Assembly: GCA_000497125.2 (NCBI GenBank)
Contig: CM035318.1
Location: 1,546,001 to 1,610,000, forward strand
DNA from: Spironucleus salmonicida
Lineage: Eukaryota > Fornicata > Diplomonadida > Hexamitidae
Reading direction: 5' to 3'
Length of the DNA: 64,000 bases
The notes beneath the pieces were generated by a model. That model saw only the letters and a list, made by a program, of their open reading frames with translations. It was not told where the DNA came from and did no database searches. The position numbers and the translations under genes were made by a program. Positions 1 to 12,421 of this stretch are shown piece after piece; within the stretch, counting starts at the first letter, position 1; the number at the start of each line of letters is the position of its first letter.

Positions 1-2127
1 CGAATAATTAATTATATTTTAAATAGAATCTTCTAAAATAGAATCTGATAAAGTTTAAATAGAATTTATATATTGCTTACCATCAATTCTCATATTTGAA
101 TAAAGGAGAATATCTTTATAAGGTAAGAATATCTGATAAGTATTAAAAACATCTAAACTATCCAAATATACAATTAACAATTATGATAGCGATTAAAAGC
201 TATCAGTTTTTCTAACTTTAATATTAAATATAGGTAATTTTACTTAAGATTACTTGATAAAATATTATTAACGTTGTGATATTTACTAATCACCTAAAGA
301 AGAATACAAAGACCTAAGTGATTTTCTTTACAATTTTAACTAAAGGTTAAAATCTGTTAAAGGAGCAAATGTTAAATTAACATACAGTTACTCTAAATTA
401 TTAAGCTATGTTATGCTATTAACATAATGAATATAATTTATTTCATATTAGGTTACAATATTTACTTCTTAAACACTATCAAGATCTTACTTTGACTCTG
501 CAACTATAATCTACTAGTGATAAGAACTAATTTCATTATATGGCTTTAATTTTCCATCATAATAGAAATAAAAATTCATTTAGCACTATTTTTTATTATT
601 AAAAAATTAAATAAACTAATATGAACTATTAAAAAATCCTACATATTTAATAAGATCATTGTTGCTCATTCCAGGTTAAAATATCCTAAAAATATTATCT
701 GAGCAATTTTCAGTCATAATAATTGTTATTTCTTATCCCTAGTTAATTAAACTAATTGGGTAATGTCTGCTGAATAATGATGGAACTTGAAATATTTGTT
801 AATTATTTATTACAATGATAAAAGTTTTCTATTCGAGAGAAGTATTCAAAGACTATTACTTATTGATAGTAATATAAGTTCCTGGGTATTTGATAATATT
901 ACAAAAATTTATAGACTCATCTTACAAAATATGTATTCGTAACATATTATTTTTATTTGACATCTTTAATTACTCCTTTATCTTATTTATATTATTATAA
1001 TTTAAATTTGTACACTATTTAGTGTTAATTGATTGATTTTAATATAAAAACAATACTGGAGTTTCTAATTTTTAATTCCCTAATAGTAAAATGTTTTATT
1101 CATCAATTAACTTTACTATATTGTCATTAATCAAATGCCATTATTTACTACTTTAAATATAAACTTAATAATGACCACTTGTAGCAGTACCAATATGAGT
1201 TATTATTGCCATTAAATTATAATTACAATTATTTATTTTCATTTCCATATCAAAGATTAAGCAATCATTATTTTTGTACATTTGCTATTAATCTATATTA
1301 TAATAAGCTCTTTGTGGTGTTATCATTAAAAGTTCATTTGTTTTAACATAATCATGTTCTTTTATTAATGATTATACTGCTTATTATAAACTCTATGTCG
1401 GGTTTATATTAGTTCGCATAAAATTATCAATATCATCAGAACAATTATTTTTAACAAACTATATCTAAAATTATAATAATTCGAGGTTATCTAATTAATG
1501 AAATACGTATCCCATTAGTAAATAGAAAAACTCTGTTATATCTTGCTATTATCCATCTAATTATAATTGGCTAATAATTTAACTTGTGTTAATTTTAAAA
1601 TTTTAATTAATTTACTAAAGTTCCAAATATTCTGTATATTGGAGATATATTTACAATAATAACTCCGATGTTTTATTTTTTTATTCAAAAAAAATATGAA
1701 ACTCGTCAAAGTTAAATAATAATTATAAAATACAATTGAAGTAACAAAAATTAGACTTATTATAAAGACCTACTGGGACTTTTTAGCAATAAAATGGTTG
1801 TAATTAAAACTAGATAAGTTTTTGCTGCTTAAATAATAATTAAACATTTGATGCTAAGATAGCTTGCTTTTAATGGGCATAAATTTTCCTAACAAGATGT
1901 TCTTCCTAAAAATCTACCGAAAATTAAGAAATTTGAAAATAATTTATTTACAAACTAAGCGGAATAAAACTAATATAAATTTACTAATTTATAATAAGAA
2001 CCTAAAATATAATACAACTAGAAATTTCAACTTCTGGTGAGTATATAGTATAAGTTGGGTCAATGTCAATATTCCAATTAATAGTAAAGCTATCATTTTA
2101 ATTTTTAATAAATTAACATTAATTCAT
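1..2127 (-). CDS. Ubiquitin-specific protease (USP/UCH family), 3' end beyond window
   Basis: Cysteine deubiquitinase that removes ubiquitin from substrates. The 709 codons seen run without TGA to the window edge, so the C-terminus is missing. The Cys box (GLYNKSNFCYFNCILQ, Cys about residue 128) matches the USP consensus GLxNxGNTCYxNSxLQ; a QQQDITEFF stretch matches the QQDAxEF block; the His box (HIGTATSGHYQVY, His about residue 319) closes the catalytic core. The region after the core is long and could hold ubiquitin-like folds as in USP7, which is inference. The ATG at 2125-2127 is the first after an upstream in-frame TGA. It is divergent from the next gene by 124 bp. TAA/TAG are read as Gln throughout. 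The family call is firm; the exact orthologue is not settled. Confidence 0.88.
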
Positions 2128-2251
2128 TCCTACTTTATATTAGTTTTATATATTATATTATATAGTGAAAATGGACTAAGATATAGCGATAATTACTAGT
2201 CATTTATAGAAATAGTATAACCTTTAAGAATCACATGCGGGATAAATATTA

Positions 2252-2623
2252 ATGGATTTTACGAAGTCAAAATAAACTCATTCAGAACAAATACGCTAAT
2301 TCTATGAAACAAATCCACATATTCCTTTAGAGACATCTTTGTCTTATATTTCCTCAAAAATATTATCATTTATTGATCATATTCAGACTTAAATTTAGTA
2401 ATTATTTGCCTCTAAAGACCCAGATATAACTATTCTCTTAAAGAAACAAGGTAAAAATGTTTTAACTAAACTTTTAGCTACGGGCGAGGCAACACTTTTA
2501 TAGTATTAAAAAATTTCACTAGAAACAGATTTTGATTTACTATAAAGGATTATATTAGATCTTTTCATTAAAAACCTAGAATTGTAAGATCTATCAATTT
2601 TGTCTAACTTTGTGAGAAATTGA
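2252..2623 (+). CDS. Hypothetical protein, 123 aa
   Basis: Open frame from ATG to TGA with several Gln-coding TAA/TAG. The predicted protein is helical, with a charged start (MDFTKSKQTHSEQIRQFYE) and Leu-rich later segments, and has no membrane span. I do not recognise a family. Support comes from position: it fills the gap between the divergent USP start and the stop of the convergent Myb gene, leaving only four bases between the two stop codons. That tight fit is typical of this window. It could still be a chance frame, because TGA-only frames of about 100 codons are common in this sequence. Confidence 0.55.
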
Positions 2624-2627
2624 TATT

Positions 2628-3617
2628 TCACTATCTCCAAATAAATGAATTAAACACGTTTTGGGCTAATATCAATGCACCAGTATATTCTGCTGGAATT
2701 TCTAGAGACATTGCCACTAATATTACATTTTAAGCTGGAGAGTCTTATAATTAATTACAGGCTAAGTTATATAGAAATGCGGCATTTAGGCACTAAAATA
2801 TTGCATTATCTGTATTCGATGAGTTATTCATAAACCAGGCAATTATAAGCTCTAAATAAGGAATTAACTAATCTGGATTATAGTAAATCATTTATTTCTT
2901 TGGATGTTTGCCGTCTATTTTATAGTCATTAACGTTAAGCATAACCTCAAAATCTTCTTCGAGATCAGATTCAATCCCATGAAATGCACTAGAAACACAT
3001 TGAATTTATTTGGCATTTAATTCCTAAAAATTATTAAAATTTACAGTCAGCTATCCGTTAAAATAAGTTAAAATTTAGTTAATACCAATTCTTAGCAAAG
3101 TTAAAGGTATTACTGAATTAGTACGCCTACCAAATGATCCTGCAAAGTAATATCCTTTTTCTATCATACAAATCTTTGGCAATAATATTAAAAAAATATC
3201 TTCCTAATTTTCTGGAATTGGGCCTATTTACTATAGACCTTCAATTGGTCTAAAAGTAGATATCATTGCTTAACATGTTTGATCGTATGCTTCAGCTTTT
3301 AATGAATCTAGTTTCAAAAAATATTTTTAAGAGTGTGAATGAACTTAAACAGCGGATCTGGTCTCTATTTAAGTTGCTATTTCTTTAGCTTTTTAACGCC
3401 CAAGAATTCTAGCTGCCTATACGAAACGTCTATGTTCATCAATTGACCATGCTGATCGCTTGATTGTTGATGCTGTTGAAGCATCATTCTATGTATTAGT
3501 AGCCTGCTATACTTGTTATAAAATATATTCAAACTACTCAACACGACTTGTAAGTTCAGCTATAATTGCATTTAAGCGTTCTATCTCTAGTCTATAAGTA
3601 ATAGTTTCGTCTTACAT
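2628..3617 (-). CDS. SHAQKYF-class Myb-like transcription factor, 329 aa
   Basis: Single-repeat Myb/SANT protein, expected to bind DNA in the nucleus. A Myb repeat lies at about residues 54-100 (WSIDEHRRFVQAARILG ... TQIETRSAVQVHSHSQKYF). The final SHSQKYF is the signature of the SHAQKYF class found in plants and many protists, and conserved tryptophans and helix spacing are present. A short coiled-coil N-terminus (LEIERLNAIIAELTSRVEQ) may dimerise. The C-terminal 200 residues are not recognised. Targets cannot be inferred from sequence. ATG and TGA are clean, 990 bp. The stop lies four bases from the convergent gene's stop. Confidence 0.85.
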
Positions 3618-3722
3618 TATTTATAAATGATTTATTATGAAATGTTATTTAAATACAAATTATCTATTTTATAGATAAAGAATTTCATATGTTATATATT
3701 AATAAATATCACTCATAGAAAA

Positions 3723-4877
3723 ATGTAAAATCTATAGCGTATTCATTATAAGCGATCATATGAGTAAATGCTTATATAATTGCCAATCTGCAATTAGTAG
3801 TTAATATTATAGGTAAAAAATCATTTAAAGGATATATTTGATCTTCTTTTGTAGCCAATATTAGATAATTAGAAACTTTAGTATAATTTAAACTTTTTGG
3901 GATAATATCTTACTTAAAATTCTATTTTATTGAATTTTTCGTGTCCATAAGAAATAATATAACTTTCTTTGTAACTTTTAATGAACAGTTAACTAACTTA
4001 GGACTCATTGTCAATTTTAATATTAGTTTTATCTTAGTGTAGTACCATTTAATATAAATATTCTAACGAAATTATCAATTCAGATTTACTCAATCTATTG
4101 CATAGTAAATAAAATAATTTTCAGTTTGATGCATTGTAAGCATATTGCAAGTTGTTGTTTAATTTACTAAATGATTTTAAATAGATTGAGAATATTGCAT
4201 TTTAATTTTTGCAGTAAAATTATGAAAATACAAGATTAGCAAGTCTGTATTCTTGGGCATTATATATTTTTTCTAAAAGTTATAGTTACGAGTACCATGA
4301 AGGGTTATTCAAACTTATTTCTAAGTTTTTATAGAAAAATTCAATTCGATTTCAAATTTCATTTAGTTTAAGCATACCTAGATAAGATAAAGTTATTAGC
4401 TTTATTTCATCTACTTTTATTAATATTGTTAAATAATACGGTGCTTAGATATTTAGTATATATTAATTATTACCATTAATTTATAAATTTTTGTATTTTA
4501 AGTAAATATAAGTGTAGACAATAGTACTTATCAGTAATATTGTAATAGAGTATGAAAAGTTAAATATACACGAGCTATAATAATATCTTTCGGAATTAAT
4601 TTTAACAAGAAATTATGACTTAACTATTAATGCATTAAATTTAATTAAAGTATCATTAGAGTATGATATCCCAATTAATTTATTTGAATTCCTCTTTGAC
4701 CAGCTAAATTTTATTACAAAAGAGGATTAATTAGATTGTATTTTAAGTATATTTGAGTATTCTAGCATCTAACTAAATAAATAATAAGTATAAGATACTG
4801 TTTATAGTCTTAAAAAAAAATTTACAAGCTTATAAAATAAGATTGAAAAGTTCTATAAACAAAGCAAACAATAATGA
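3723..4877 (+). CDS. Alpha-helical repeat (HEAT/ARM-like) protein, 384 aa
   Basis: Long frame of alternating amphipathic helices rich in Leu, Ile and Phe, as in a HEAT- or ARM-type scaffold; no catalytic motif and no clear membrane segment. The frame could start at 3642, 3723 or 3778; I chose 3723 because the sequence turns protein-like there (RIHYKRSYEQM) and leaves about 105 bp to the divergent Myb start. The C-terminus is Lys/Gln-rich and ends in TGA at 4875-4877. Only one base separates this from the stop codon of the convergent gene. I do not recognise the orthologue. Confidence 0.7.
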
Positions 4878-4878
4878 A

Positions 4879-5568
4879 TCAATTTTCTTCCACTTCATCA
4901 TCACCAAACTACCCTCCGATCAAATTAGCTACCACTAATGCTGCGATTTTTCTGTCAGAATCTTAGCACGTTTTTAACATTCCTTATAACCCCTCAATAA
5001 GAATAAATGCATTGGCAAAATCTTCCATATTGTCATTTTCTTAATTTTTAAGATAAGACTAAACCTTTATTACTTCAAATTTAATAGTTTCATTTTAAAT
5101 TTATTGAATTAAATTATCAATATCCATTGCTTCATTTTATTCCTAATCTAATTTTATAACTGATTTCTTAAGATTCGAATTTTCTAATTTAGAAAAATAG
5201 GGCCAAGCAGTTTGCATAATAAGTTCTGCCAACTCATCAAAATCTAAAACATAATCAAATATATTATCATTGAAATCATAACAACCGTCTTCTCCACTCT
5301 TTACCAATGCAGCAACAAATTATAAAGATTCTGAGTCAGATATCTTAAAATCCTCTGTTGGTTTTTAAAGGAAAATACATGCCTAAAATTTCAATGCTTC
5401 TAATGAACTAGCTACTTAAAAATTTAAATTAGTTTCGAAGTATTTATTTTTAACAGTTATTGTTGACAAATTTGATTCAATATAATAATTTCCAAATTTA
5501 AACCCGCTAATTAGCTATTGAGTAAACTTTTACAATTCTTTACAACCAATAACTGCCACTTAATTCAT
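4879..5568 (-). CDS. Possible alpha/gamma-adaptin-binding p34-like (Irc6/AAGAB) protein, 229 aa
   Basis: The N-terminal half reads like a small, degenerate GTPase fold (MNQVAVIGCKELQKFTQQL), followed by a TVKNKYFETNL segment that resembles the WTI.NKYYTA motif of the p34/AAGAB family, which chaperones AP-1/AP-2 adaptor assembly in vesicle traffic. A linker follows, then an acidic Asp/Glu-rich C-terminus (GGQFGDDEVEEN). The match is by eye and weak, so an unrelated cytosolic protein is possible. The frame is clean from ATG to TGA (690 bp), and the stop sits one base from the convergent stop at 4877. Confidence 0.5.
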
Positions 5569-5629
5569 TAATTAATAACTAATCTAATATAAATAATATT
5601 TATAAATATTATTTTTAATTATAGTAATA

Positions 5630-6421
5630 ATGCCATAATGTAAAAAAATTAGAATTATTAACTTCACTGCTTTTGATGATTTGCAATAAGTCCTTATTAG
5701 TTATAAAAATGACATTTAATAACATTAATTTGGTATATAATCAGATAATACACCGTTTTGTGATGTGCAGTTTTATTATTCAGGATAATTAAAGGCATTT
5801 GCCACTAGTTAACAGATATTTGATTTTTATCCTATAATTTTTAAAAATGAAGTGCTACCTTATAAATTATATCCACTATATACCACTTGTTAAATAAAAA
5901 GATTAGAGTTTAAGTTAGTTTTTCCCTCAATTACGTGCATAAGATAAGTATCAAAATCTGCTTATATAGTAGAACTTACAAACTGTGAAGACGCAAATAT
6001 TATAGCGTAAAATTCATTCGGAAAATTTAGGCCAGCCGATTTTATTTATACATATAAATTTGTAGATTCTTTTTCTTGGAATTCAATTATTCTAGAAAAG
6101 CGTGGATTATGTATTAAAGGTCTCACGTTTGATAGATTATATTAAGTATTAGGGTCTAGAAATATATCTGAAATTTATTTTTACAAGATAATATAAGATG
6201 GTGATTTGGATAATCTACAATAATGTCTACTAAATTCATACTAGAATATAAACGAAGTTGAAATTATTATATTAGATAATCCATTAAAAGAATTATTATA
6301 AAAAGAATAGATATAACTTGATAAAGATAAGATATTAAATTATGAAACGTTTAGTATAATTACTGGATTCAATAAAGAAATATGTCTATTTAATTTTTCA
6401 GATTTCACTATGTTATAATGA
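5630..6421 (+). CDS. Hypothetical protein, 263 aa
   Basis: Clean ATG-TGA frame with natural protein composition (for example FGKFRPADFIYTYKFVDSF and LCIKGLTFDRLYQVLG) and many Gln TAA/TAG codons. There is no signal peptide, membrane span or known motif. The last third alternates Ile/Leu with charged residues and could form a repeat-like fold. The start lies 61 bp from the divergent p34-like gene. The final 24 bases overlap the end of the convergent DEAD-box gene, so the two coding regions share DNA. I do not recognise the family. Confidence 0.68.
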
Positions 6422-7462
6422 TAGTTTAGAATAAAAATCTTACAATATTGACATTTCTTCATCAGATTAACATATACCAACTACTTTTCCTTAACGTCCA
6501 AATCTACCAGAACGCCCAGATCTATGTTCAAAAGATTCTATCTCTTAAGGGATGTCATAATGAACCACTAATGTTACTTAGCGAACATCCATGCCTCTTC
6601 CAAACACATCAGTTGTCACTAATACACGAAATTCTCCATTATAAAACTATTACACAGTATTTGTTCTGATTTCCTAATTAATAGATGAATGTAAAGGTTA
6701 TGATTTAAATTTTTACTTTTATAAAAATGTAGATACAATATTGACTGCTTTTTTTGTATTACAAAAGACTATAGCCTAAACAAATAAAAATGATGATAAC
6801 ACAGATGAAACAATTGAATTTTTAATATCTTCTTATACCTATACATAATAATGATTATTATTTGCTTTCTAATTTAATTTGTTTTGAATAAATATTTTTT
6901 AATCAATTTTAAAGAGTTGGTTAATTAGATCTAAATTTTTGACTGAAAAAGTAGCTGAAAATAATCCAACCTATTTATCCTTACATAACTGACTAATTTA
7001 TTAAATTTAATCAAAATTCTCAGTTAACATTTAATCAACCTCATCAAAAATAACTACCTTAACTGTTTTTGGGTCAAAAATTTTATTAAATTTATCCAAA
7101 GTTGTACATATAAGCTAGTACTTACTTTTTCTAAAATTAAACAAGTCAACTTAAGATATTACTTATTGGCATTTTAAATCCGTTAATATTTAAGCTACCC
7201 TATAAGTTTAATTTGAAAGTTCCCGTGTAGGAGAAACTATAATTATTTATAAATTTGCAGAATTTATATTAATGGATAAATATCCACCAATAATAAAAGC
7301 TGCAGTTTTTCCAGTTCCTGGCGAAGCCTATACCAAAACCGATTTCTTCTCTCTCATGACAGGTATAGTATTTTATTATGGTATACTCGGTGTTTAATAA
7401 CCATATAGATAAGTATTTTTAGCAATAATATAAGGAAGCTCTTCAAAATTATTTAATGTCAT
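6398..7462 (-). CDS. DEAD-box ATP-dependent RNA helicase, 354 aa
   Basis: RNA helicase with two RecA-like domains. Motifs in order: Q-motif region with YGYQTPSIPQQNTIP; motif I (Walker A) ASPGTGKT; PTRELS (Ia); motif II as DEVD in VVIFDEVDQML; motif III SAT in LFSATF; VFCNTKKA; VLVTTDVFGRGMDV (V); motif VI HRSGRSGRFGR. The length, close to the bare core, resembles eIF4A or Dbp5/DDX19, but I cannot say which. The second Asp of DEAD is kept, so it should be active. It ends at TGA 6398-6400, overlapping the convergent gene by 24 bp. The next gene upstream on the same strand is 48 bp away. Confidence 0.9.
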
Positions 7463-7510
7463 TAAAGCGAAAAATAAACAATATATATTACAATTAAATA
7501 TAATAAAATT

Positions 7511-8635
7511 TCACTTTTACTTGATAAGGTGCTTAATTTTGTTTAAGTGACTATGTATTTTTTATTTGTTTTTTATTTCTTCTAAAGCTTTATCCGCTAT
7601 CTTAGCCTCATATTGTTTCTTCTTCCAAATAAAAACAACTGAGATAAAAATAAAAAGTGCTAAACTTGTACCAAATATAAAAAGCTATAATAATAAACCA
7701 TATAGCTAACTCTAGTGGCGCAAACATAATCTAGGAAGTTCGTGAATTAAGTTGCTTTTCACTAATGGTTTTAATAGTAACCATGGAGTTTCTCTCCAAG
7801 AATTAATAGTATTAACAGGAACATACCAGCAATCATCGTTTATTTCAAAAACATCTAATGTTAACTCTAATACAAAATCTAAATAGATAGTTTCTATTGA
7901 TCTTTCAAATAACATATAAACTTTATATGTACATGCTGTATCGGAAGTACATTAAAAAAGAGTATTAAATTAAGATGATGTATTCTAAATAAGTTAAATT
8001 ATAGGTATACATAATGATTATCTCGAAGACTATTATGATTCATTTTCATCATCATGCTTTTTAGATCCTGAAAAATCTCTCTCTATACAAAATTTATCTG
8101 TTAGTAAAAGTTCTTATACTTTATCAAAATTTATAGTAATCGATGATTTTTTAGGAGAAGATTTCGCAGGAATGGTAAATTTAGTAGCAGAAATACCATT
8201 TTAATTTGTGTACGAAAAAGAATATTTTTAAGTAATTGATGAAATCGGTAAAGGTTCTGACGAACAACGATATAAATCATATCTTAAATCATGCCAATGC
8301 CAATATTCATCTAATGTAGCGGAAATTGTCTCTTGTTAGATTGGTGTAAAATAACTACGAAGATCAGTCTTAAAATCATTTACAAGTAATATCTATGGAA
8401 TGTAAACAGATTAATCTATTTTTTATACAAATATTTTTGAAGTAGAAACTGCTAAAAATAAGATAAAGATGAAAAATAATGACAAAAAAGTAATACTTTA
8501 TGAAAAAAACTATCCTACAATTGTATTCTATTTCGCCGTTAATACGGCATCATCTATTTATTTCTTTTCTGACTCTGTAAGAACCCTTGTCTATGCTGCT
8601 TAATCTGAATTTGTAATCTATTCTGTAGAAGACAT
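7511..8635 (-). CDS. Membrane protein with two spans and a large lumenal/extracellular domain, 374 aa
   Basis: The N-terminal 40 or so residues are polar (MSSTEQITNSDQAAQ), followed by a hydrophobic helix at about 48-65 (ITFLSLFFIFILFLAV). A domain of about 230 residues follows with several cysteines (CTSDTAC, DDCWYVPV), then a second helix at about 325-345 (LFIFGTSLALFIFISVVFIW) and a basic Lys/Gln-rich tail. N and C termini would both be cytosolic, with the middle domain lumenal or outside. The topology recalls CDC50 or GPI-transamidase subunits, but no family motif is seen, so I give no function. It lies 58 bp downstream of the UBR gene on the same strand. Confidence 0.72.
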
Positions 8636-8693
8636 TATAATTTATGATAAAATGTAGTTTACCTAAAATATCATATATTAATATAAAATAAAT

Positions 8694-11600
8694 TCACTCA
8701 TTAAACTCATTTTCATCTTATAACGGAAAGACCTCAAATTCATCCATTTTTAATATACCTAAAAGAAACAAGGAGTTAATAATAGGTTCGAATTAGTCGT
8801 ATGCATCAAGTTTAAAGTCAGTTACATATATTTCTAACTACGATTTAGTAAATTAATAAAATAATTTTGAATAAAAAAGTATAGTTAAATGTTCTATACC
8901 TTCTTCAAATAGTTTCTTCTCAAAAGTAAAAATAGTATTAGAAATTCTACCGAAGGAATCTTTAAAAGGAGATGGATAAACTAATAATGGATTTATTAGT
9001 ATATCTAAAGTTTATAAGCAGAAAAATCCTAGGCTTTATCCGCAATGACAAGATAAAGATAAATTATAATTAATATTTATACAAGTACTATGAAAATATT
9101 TTTTACAATGTAAGCACTAATATACATTTTATGATTCATTTATTTATATTTTACAATTTTAGCAAGTAACTCCTGTATTTAGAATTTTTAAATAATTAAA
9201 GGTGCTATTTTCAAAAAATTCTTAGAATCTAAATACTTTTTATTATTCAAAGGTGTATTAATACGGTACAGTAAGTAAATTTTTCAATTAATCCAACCGT
9301 GTTTAAATTTTTTATTAATTAATTTTACTAAAAATAACACTAGATAATTAATAGAGAATACCTATCTGTTATTTAATACATGTGCTAATATCATCATTAT
9401 CATTGTTATATATGTGAGTAAATTATTGCTAACAAAGAGGACAGTTAAGCAAAGTATTTTCCTAACTAAGTTGTATAATACAGCTCTTATGGAATAAATG
9501 TCCACATGAAAATATTTATCCTAAGTTATAATTAAAATAAACTGGCGCCTAATCTAACAGTTAACTATTTTCAGGTTCATGACAGATAGAACAGATAGGT
9601 GTTTAACATTACTATTAATGAGTATTTTATGATTGTAAATTAGATATGACTAAAATATTACCATTTTGGGTACTAATTAAATTGTTCTTAAAATTTTAAT
9701 ATCTATCAAATATATTAATTTTTTTAATAACTTTTGTTTCAGCCTATATAGTTTGTAAAAATAAATACTAATTTAGAAAAAGTGTCTAATTCTTAATACT
9801 AATATCTTATGAACTAAGTAATCTGTAAATACAAATTTAAATAGTAAATGAGGATTCATTCTACAAATTTTCCTATAAAAAATTAATTACTTTTTATTCA
9901 TAAAGAAACTATAATTTTGAATTAATCTTTTAACCAAAGCTTGGCAAATTAATGGTCTATTGATTACTGATTCTTTATTCTATAAATTAATCAAAATGAC
10001 TCCATTACAAAGACAGTTCAATGTATTAGTCTGATGTAAGAGTTGCTATATCTGACTTTAGTAATTACTTAGAAAATGTATTTAATTCTTTATATATCTG
10101 TAAAGCTTTAGATGGGTATAGTTATGTAGCGTTTAAAAATTGTTCAAATTCATATTCATCTAGCTTGAGATTATTTTTGGTGTTAATCATATATTAATAA
10201 AAATTTTATTCATTAATATTAGGCTGAAATGCTATGATATGTAAATACTAAATTAATATACTGATGTTTTAAAAGAATATTGATAAAAATGCGTATGGAT
10301 CAGAATGAAAATTTAGTAATTATTAAACTACGAATACTTGTTCAAAAATAATAATGTTGATTTAAATAATATTTTCTTATTATGTAACTATATCCTATAA
10401 TTCCAATAAGTTTTGCTTTTCACATTCCCCTGCATAAATTCTAAGCCTTTAACAGTGGTAATTAACAATATCATATAATAATAATTCCACTAGTTAATCA
10501 ACAGAATATTATATTTCCCATCTTTGTATTAGCGCATTTAAACTAATATTAGAAAAATAACATATTTATGCTACTATAAAAGAAACTAAATAATTTCCCA
10601 CTAATTAAAATTAGTGCAAATCAGTTATTTTTAAAAATTGTAAATTAATTAATGGTAATACGGCATCTTTAAATTTATCAATGTCAAAGTTTTAATCACA
10701 TTATTTCTAAAAATTATTTAATAGTAAGTCATCTAAAGATAAAGTATCTTTTAAGTAAACACGATTGATGTATCTAGATAATTAAAAAATAATTAGAATG
10801 TACGCATTTGAAAAATTATACCAATTATTGATAAAAATATTACTATTATCATACTTATTTGTTAATGATAGGCTGAACTTCTAGCCTAAGAGTTTATGCA
10901 ATCTAGTCAATATTTCTAAAAACTTAATTTGTCCATTAACTAAAGAATAATCCGACTAAATTCTTTAAAAAAATGAAAACAATTAAAAGCCATCAAACTA
11001 TTATAAGATAAACTTAGCTAAGTCCTCTTGGTTTAAATTAATACTAATACAATCATAAATACATTAAAGTATAGATATTAATGAATCTTAATCTTTTGCA
11101 TTGTATAGTGCTCTAGGTTCATTCAAAACTTATATCATAGCCTCAAATACAGCTTCATTTTTGCAGTCTATTAACATATCAGTTTAATATTTAATAATTT
11201 ACATTGTATGAACTCTAAAATGGTAACTATTTAATAATATTCCGCCGTAAATTTTCTTTTCTTCATCTGTAATAAGTTATTTTTTCATAAATTAGTAATA
11301 ATATGATAATGAAGCTTCGTCTTATGATATATTATAATCTATATTACCCATTACATACATATTATAAATATCTTTAATTGTAATATTACATGCGTTAAAA
11401 ATAACTACTATAGCCAATCCATCAAATAAAAACTAATTTTCAGGTATTTCAAAAATAAGTGTGTTATTAGTAAGCTTTTCAATTAAATCATAAGAGTGAA
11501 TAATAATTTAATAGAACTATTCATATGATAATTGAATATCTTTTTATTTTGAATGCTTTTAACAAAATCCAGATGATGAAATTGCGGTATCATCTCCACA

Positions 11601-11843
11601 ATCACATTATCCAATACTAGAGTTTTTACTATACCAATAATGATTATTATGATTTGAATCGAAAAAGCATTATCCACAATAAACTGATGTCGTATCATTT
11701 GAGCATGTATGACATGTGAAAGCAATATTATTCTATTAAATAGAATTAGAACAAGTTTTTAAAGGAAATTTTGGCAATAGATTTATAAACTGAATTAGTT
11801 ATTTATGTCGTATTGACTAATTAATAGAAAAATGAGCAAGCAT
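8694..11843 (-). CDS. UBR1-like: UBR1/UBR2-type N-recognin E3 ubiquitin ligase, 1049 aa
   Basis: E3 ligase of the N-degron pathway. A UBR box lies near the N-terminus (about 45-110): CHTCSNDTTSVYCGQCF, then NHYWY, GQCDCGDDTA and GFCQKHS, matching the Zn-binding Cys/His pattern and the acidic pocket that binds basic N-terminal residues. A helical middle follows. A RING-H2 finger (CSICHEP ... CGHLFHKSC ... CPLC) lies near 750. A second Cys-rich C-terminal domain (CQNC ... CLHC ... HSTC ... CHCG) matches the UBR autoinhibitory/cap domain. The length is about half that of animal UBR1. One frame of 3,150 bp runs from ATG 11841-11843 to TGA with no break. The neighbour eS24 lies 62 bp upstream on the same strand. 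Confidence 0.9.
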
Positions 11844-11905
11844 TCTTGAGGAGTGAAAAATTCTTATATAATAATATTTTAAAATATTTATATATAGGTT
11901 GTTAA

Positions 11906-12341
11906 TCATTTCTTGGTCATCTGGAGCTTAGCTTTCTCTTGTCCGCGCTTAGTAGCAAGTTTGTTCTTGAAATTCTTGAGCATCTTACGAGAAACGGGCT
12001 TCTTCTTTTCAATGAGACCACTACGGACAAGTCTGTGCTTAGGCTCAAATTTCTTGGCAGCATCAGCAGATTCGTAAACGTTAACGTGGGTCTTGGTAAA
12101 ACTACCACCAAAAGAAGTGTGAGTATCTTTTAATATAATGGTAGAGATATCCTTAACCTTTAACTTGTCAGCAACAATGGCTTTAAGGGCCTTGCTATCA
12201 GGGCAAGCTTTTCCAGTATGGAAAACTTTAACCATCTAGTTTGTTAGTATAAGTTATTTTTTAATTGTTAAAACATACTATTTATTGGCGCTTGAGAATA
12301 GGGTTGTTGATAGGAGTAGAGAATACCACGGAGCCGGACAT
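11906..12341 (-). CDS. RPS24: 40S ribosomal protein eS24 (RPS24), one 43-nt intron
   Basis: Small-subunit ribosomal protein, 130 aa after splicing. Exon 1 (12279-12341) encodes MSGSVVFSTPINNPILKRQQI, matching the eukaryotic N-terminus (VTIRTRKFMTNRLLQRKQ). Exon 2 (11906-12235) gives MVKVFHTGKACPDSK, then KDTHTSFGGSFT, EPKHRLVRSGL and a basic tail, all conserved in eS24. Joining them restores the family's QMV.V.HPGKA-type junction. Taking the exon 2 ATG as the start would lose the conserved N-terminus. The gene is GC-richer than its neighbours and uses mostly CAA/CAG-type sense codons, as expected for high expression. It is divergent from the coiled-coil gene by 80 bp. Confidence 0.96.
12236..12278 (-). 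other. Spliceosomal intron in eS24 (43 nt)
   Basis: On the minus strand it reads GTATGT at the 5' splice site, then an AT-rich body, then TACTAAC followed closely by AAACTAG at the 3' splice site. The perfect TACTAAC branch box seven bases from the intron end resembles the fused branch/3' motif of Trichomonas and Giardia introns. It falls between codons for Ile and Met. Confidence 0.93.
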
Positions 12342-12421
12342 TCACGAGGAGTGGAAATAATTATTTTTATTCAAATTGTTAATTTAATTTATTATTTAAC
12401 TAATCATAGAATGTATAATTT

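Noticed and set aside
6448-6669. Plus-strand 73-codon frame.
   Set aside because: Antisense to the C-terminal helicase motifs (HRSGRSGRFGR) of the DEAD-box gene.
8041-9100. Plus-strand frame (VIDDFLGEDFAGM... style) opposite the two-span membrane protein.
   Set aside because: The minus strand gives two clean adjacent genes with membrane helices, Zn fingers and lengths divisible by three; the plus frame has no start in context.
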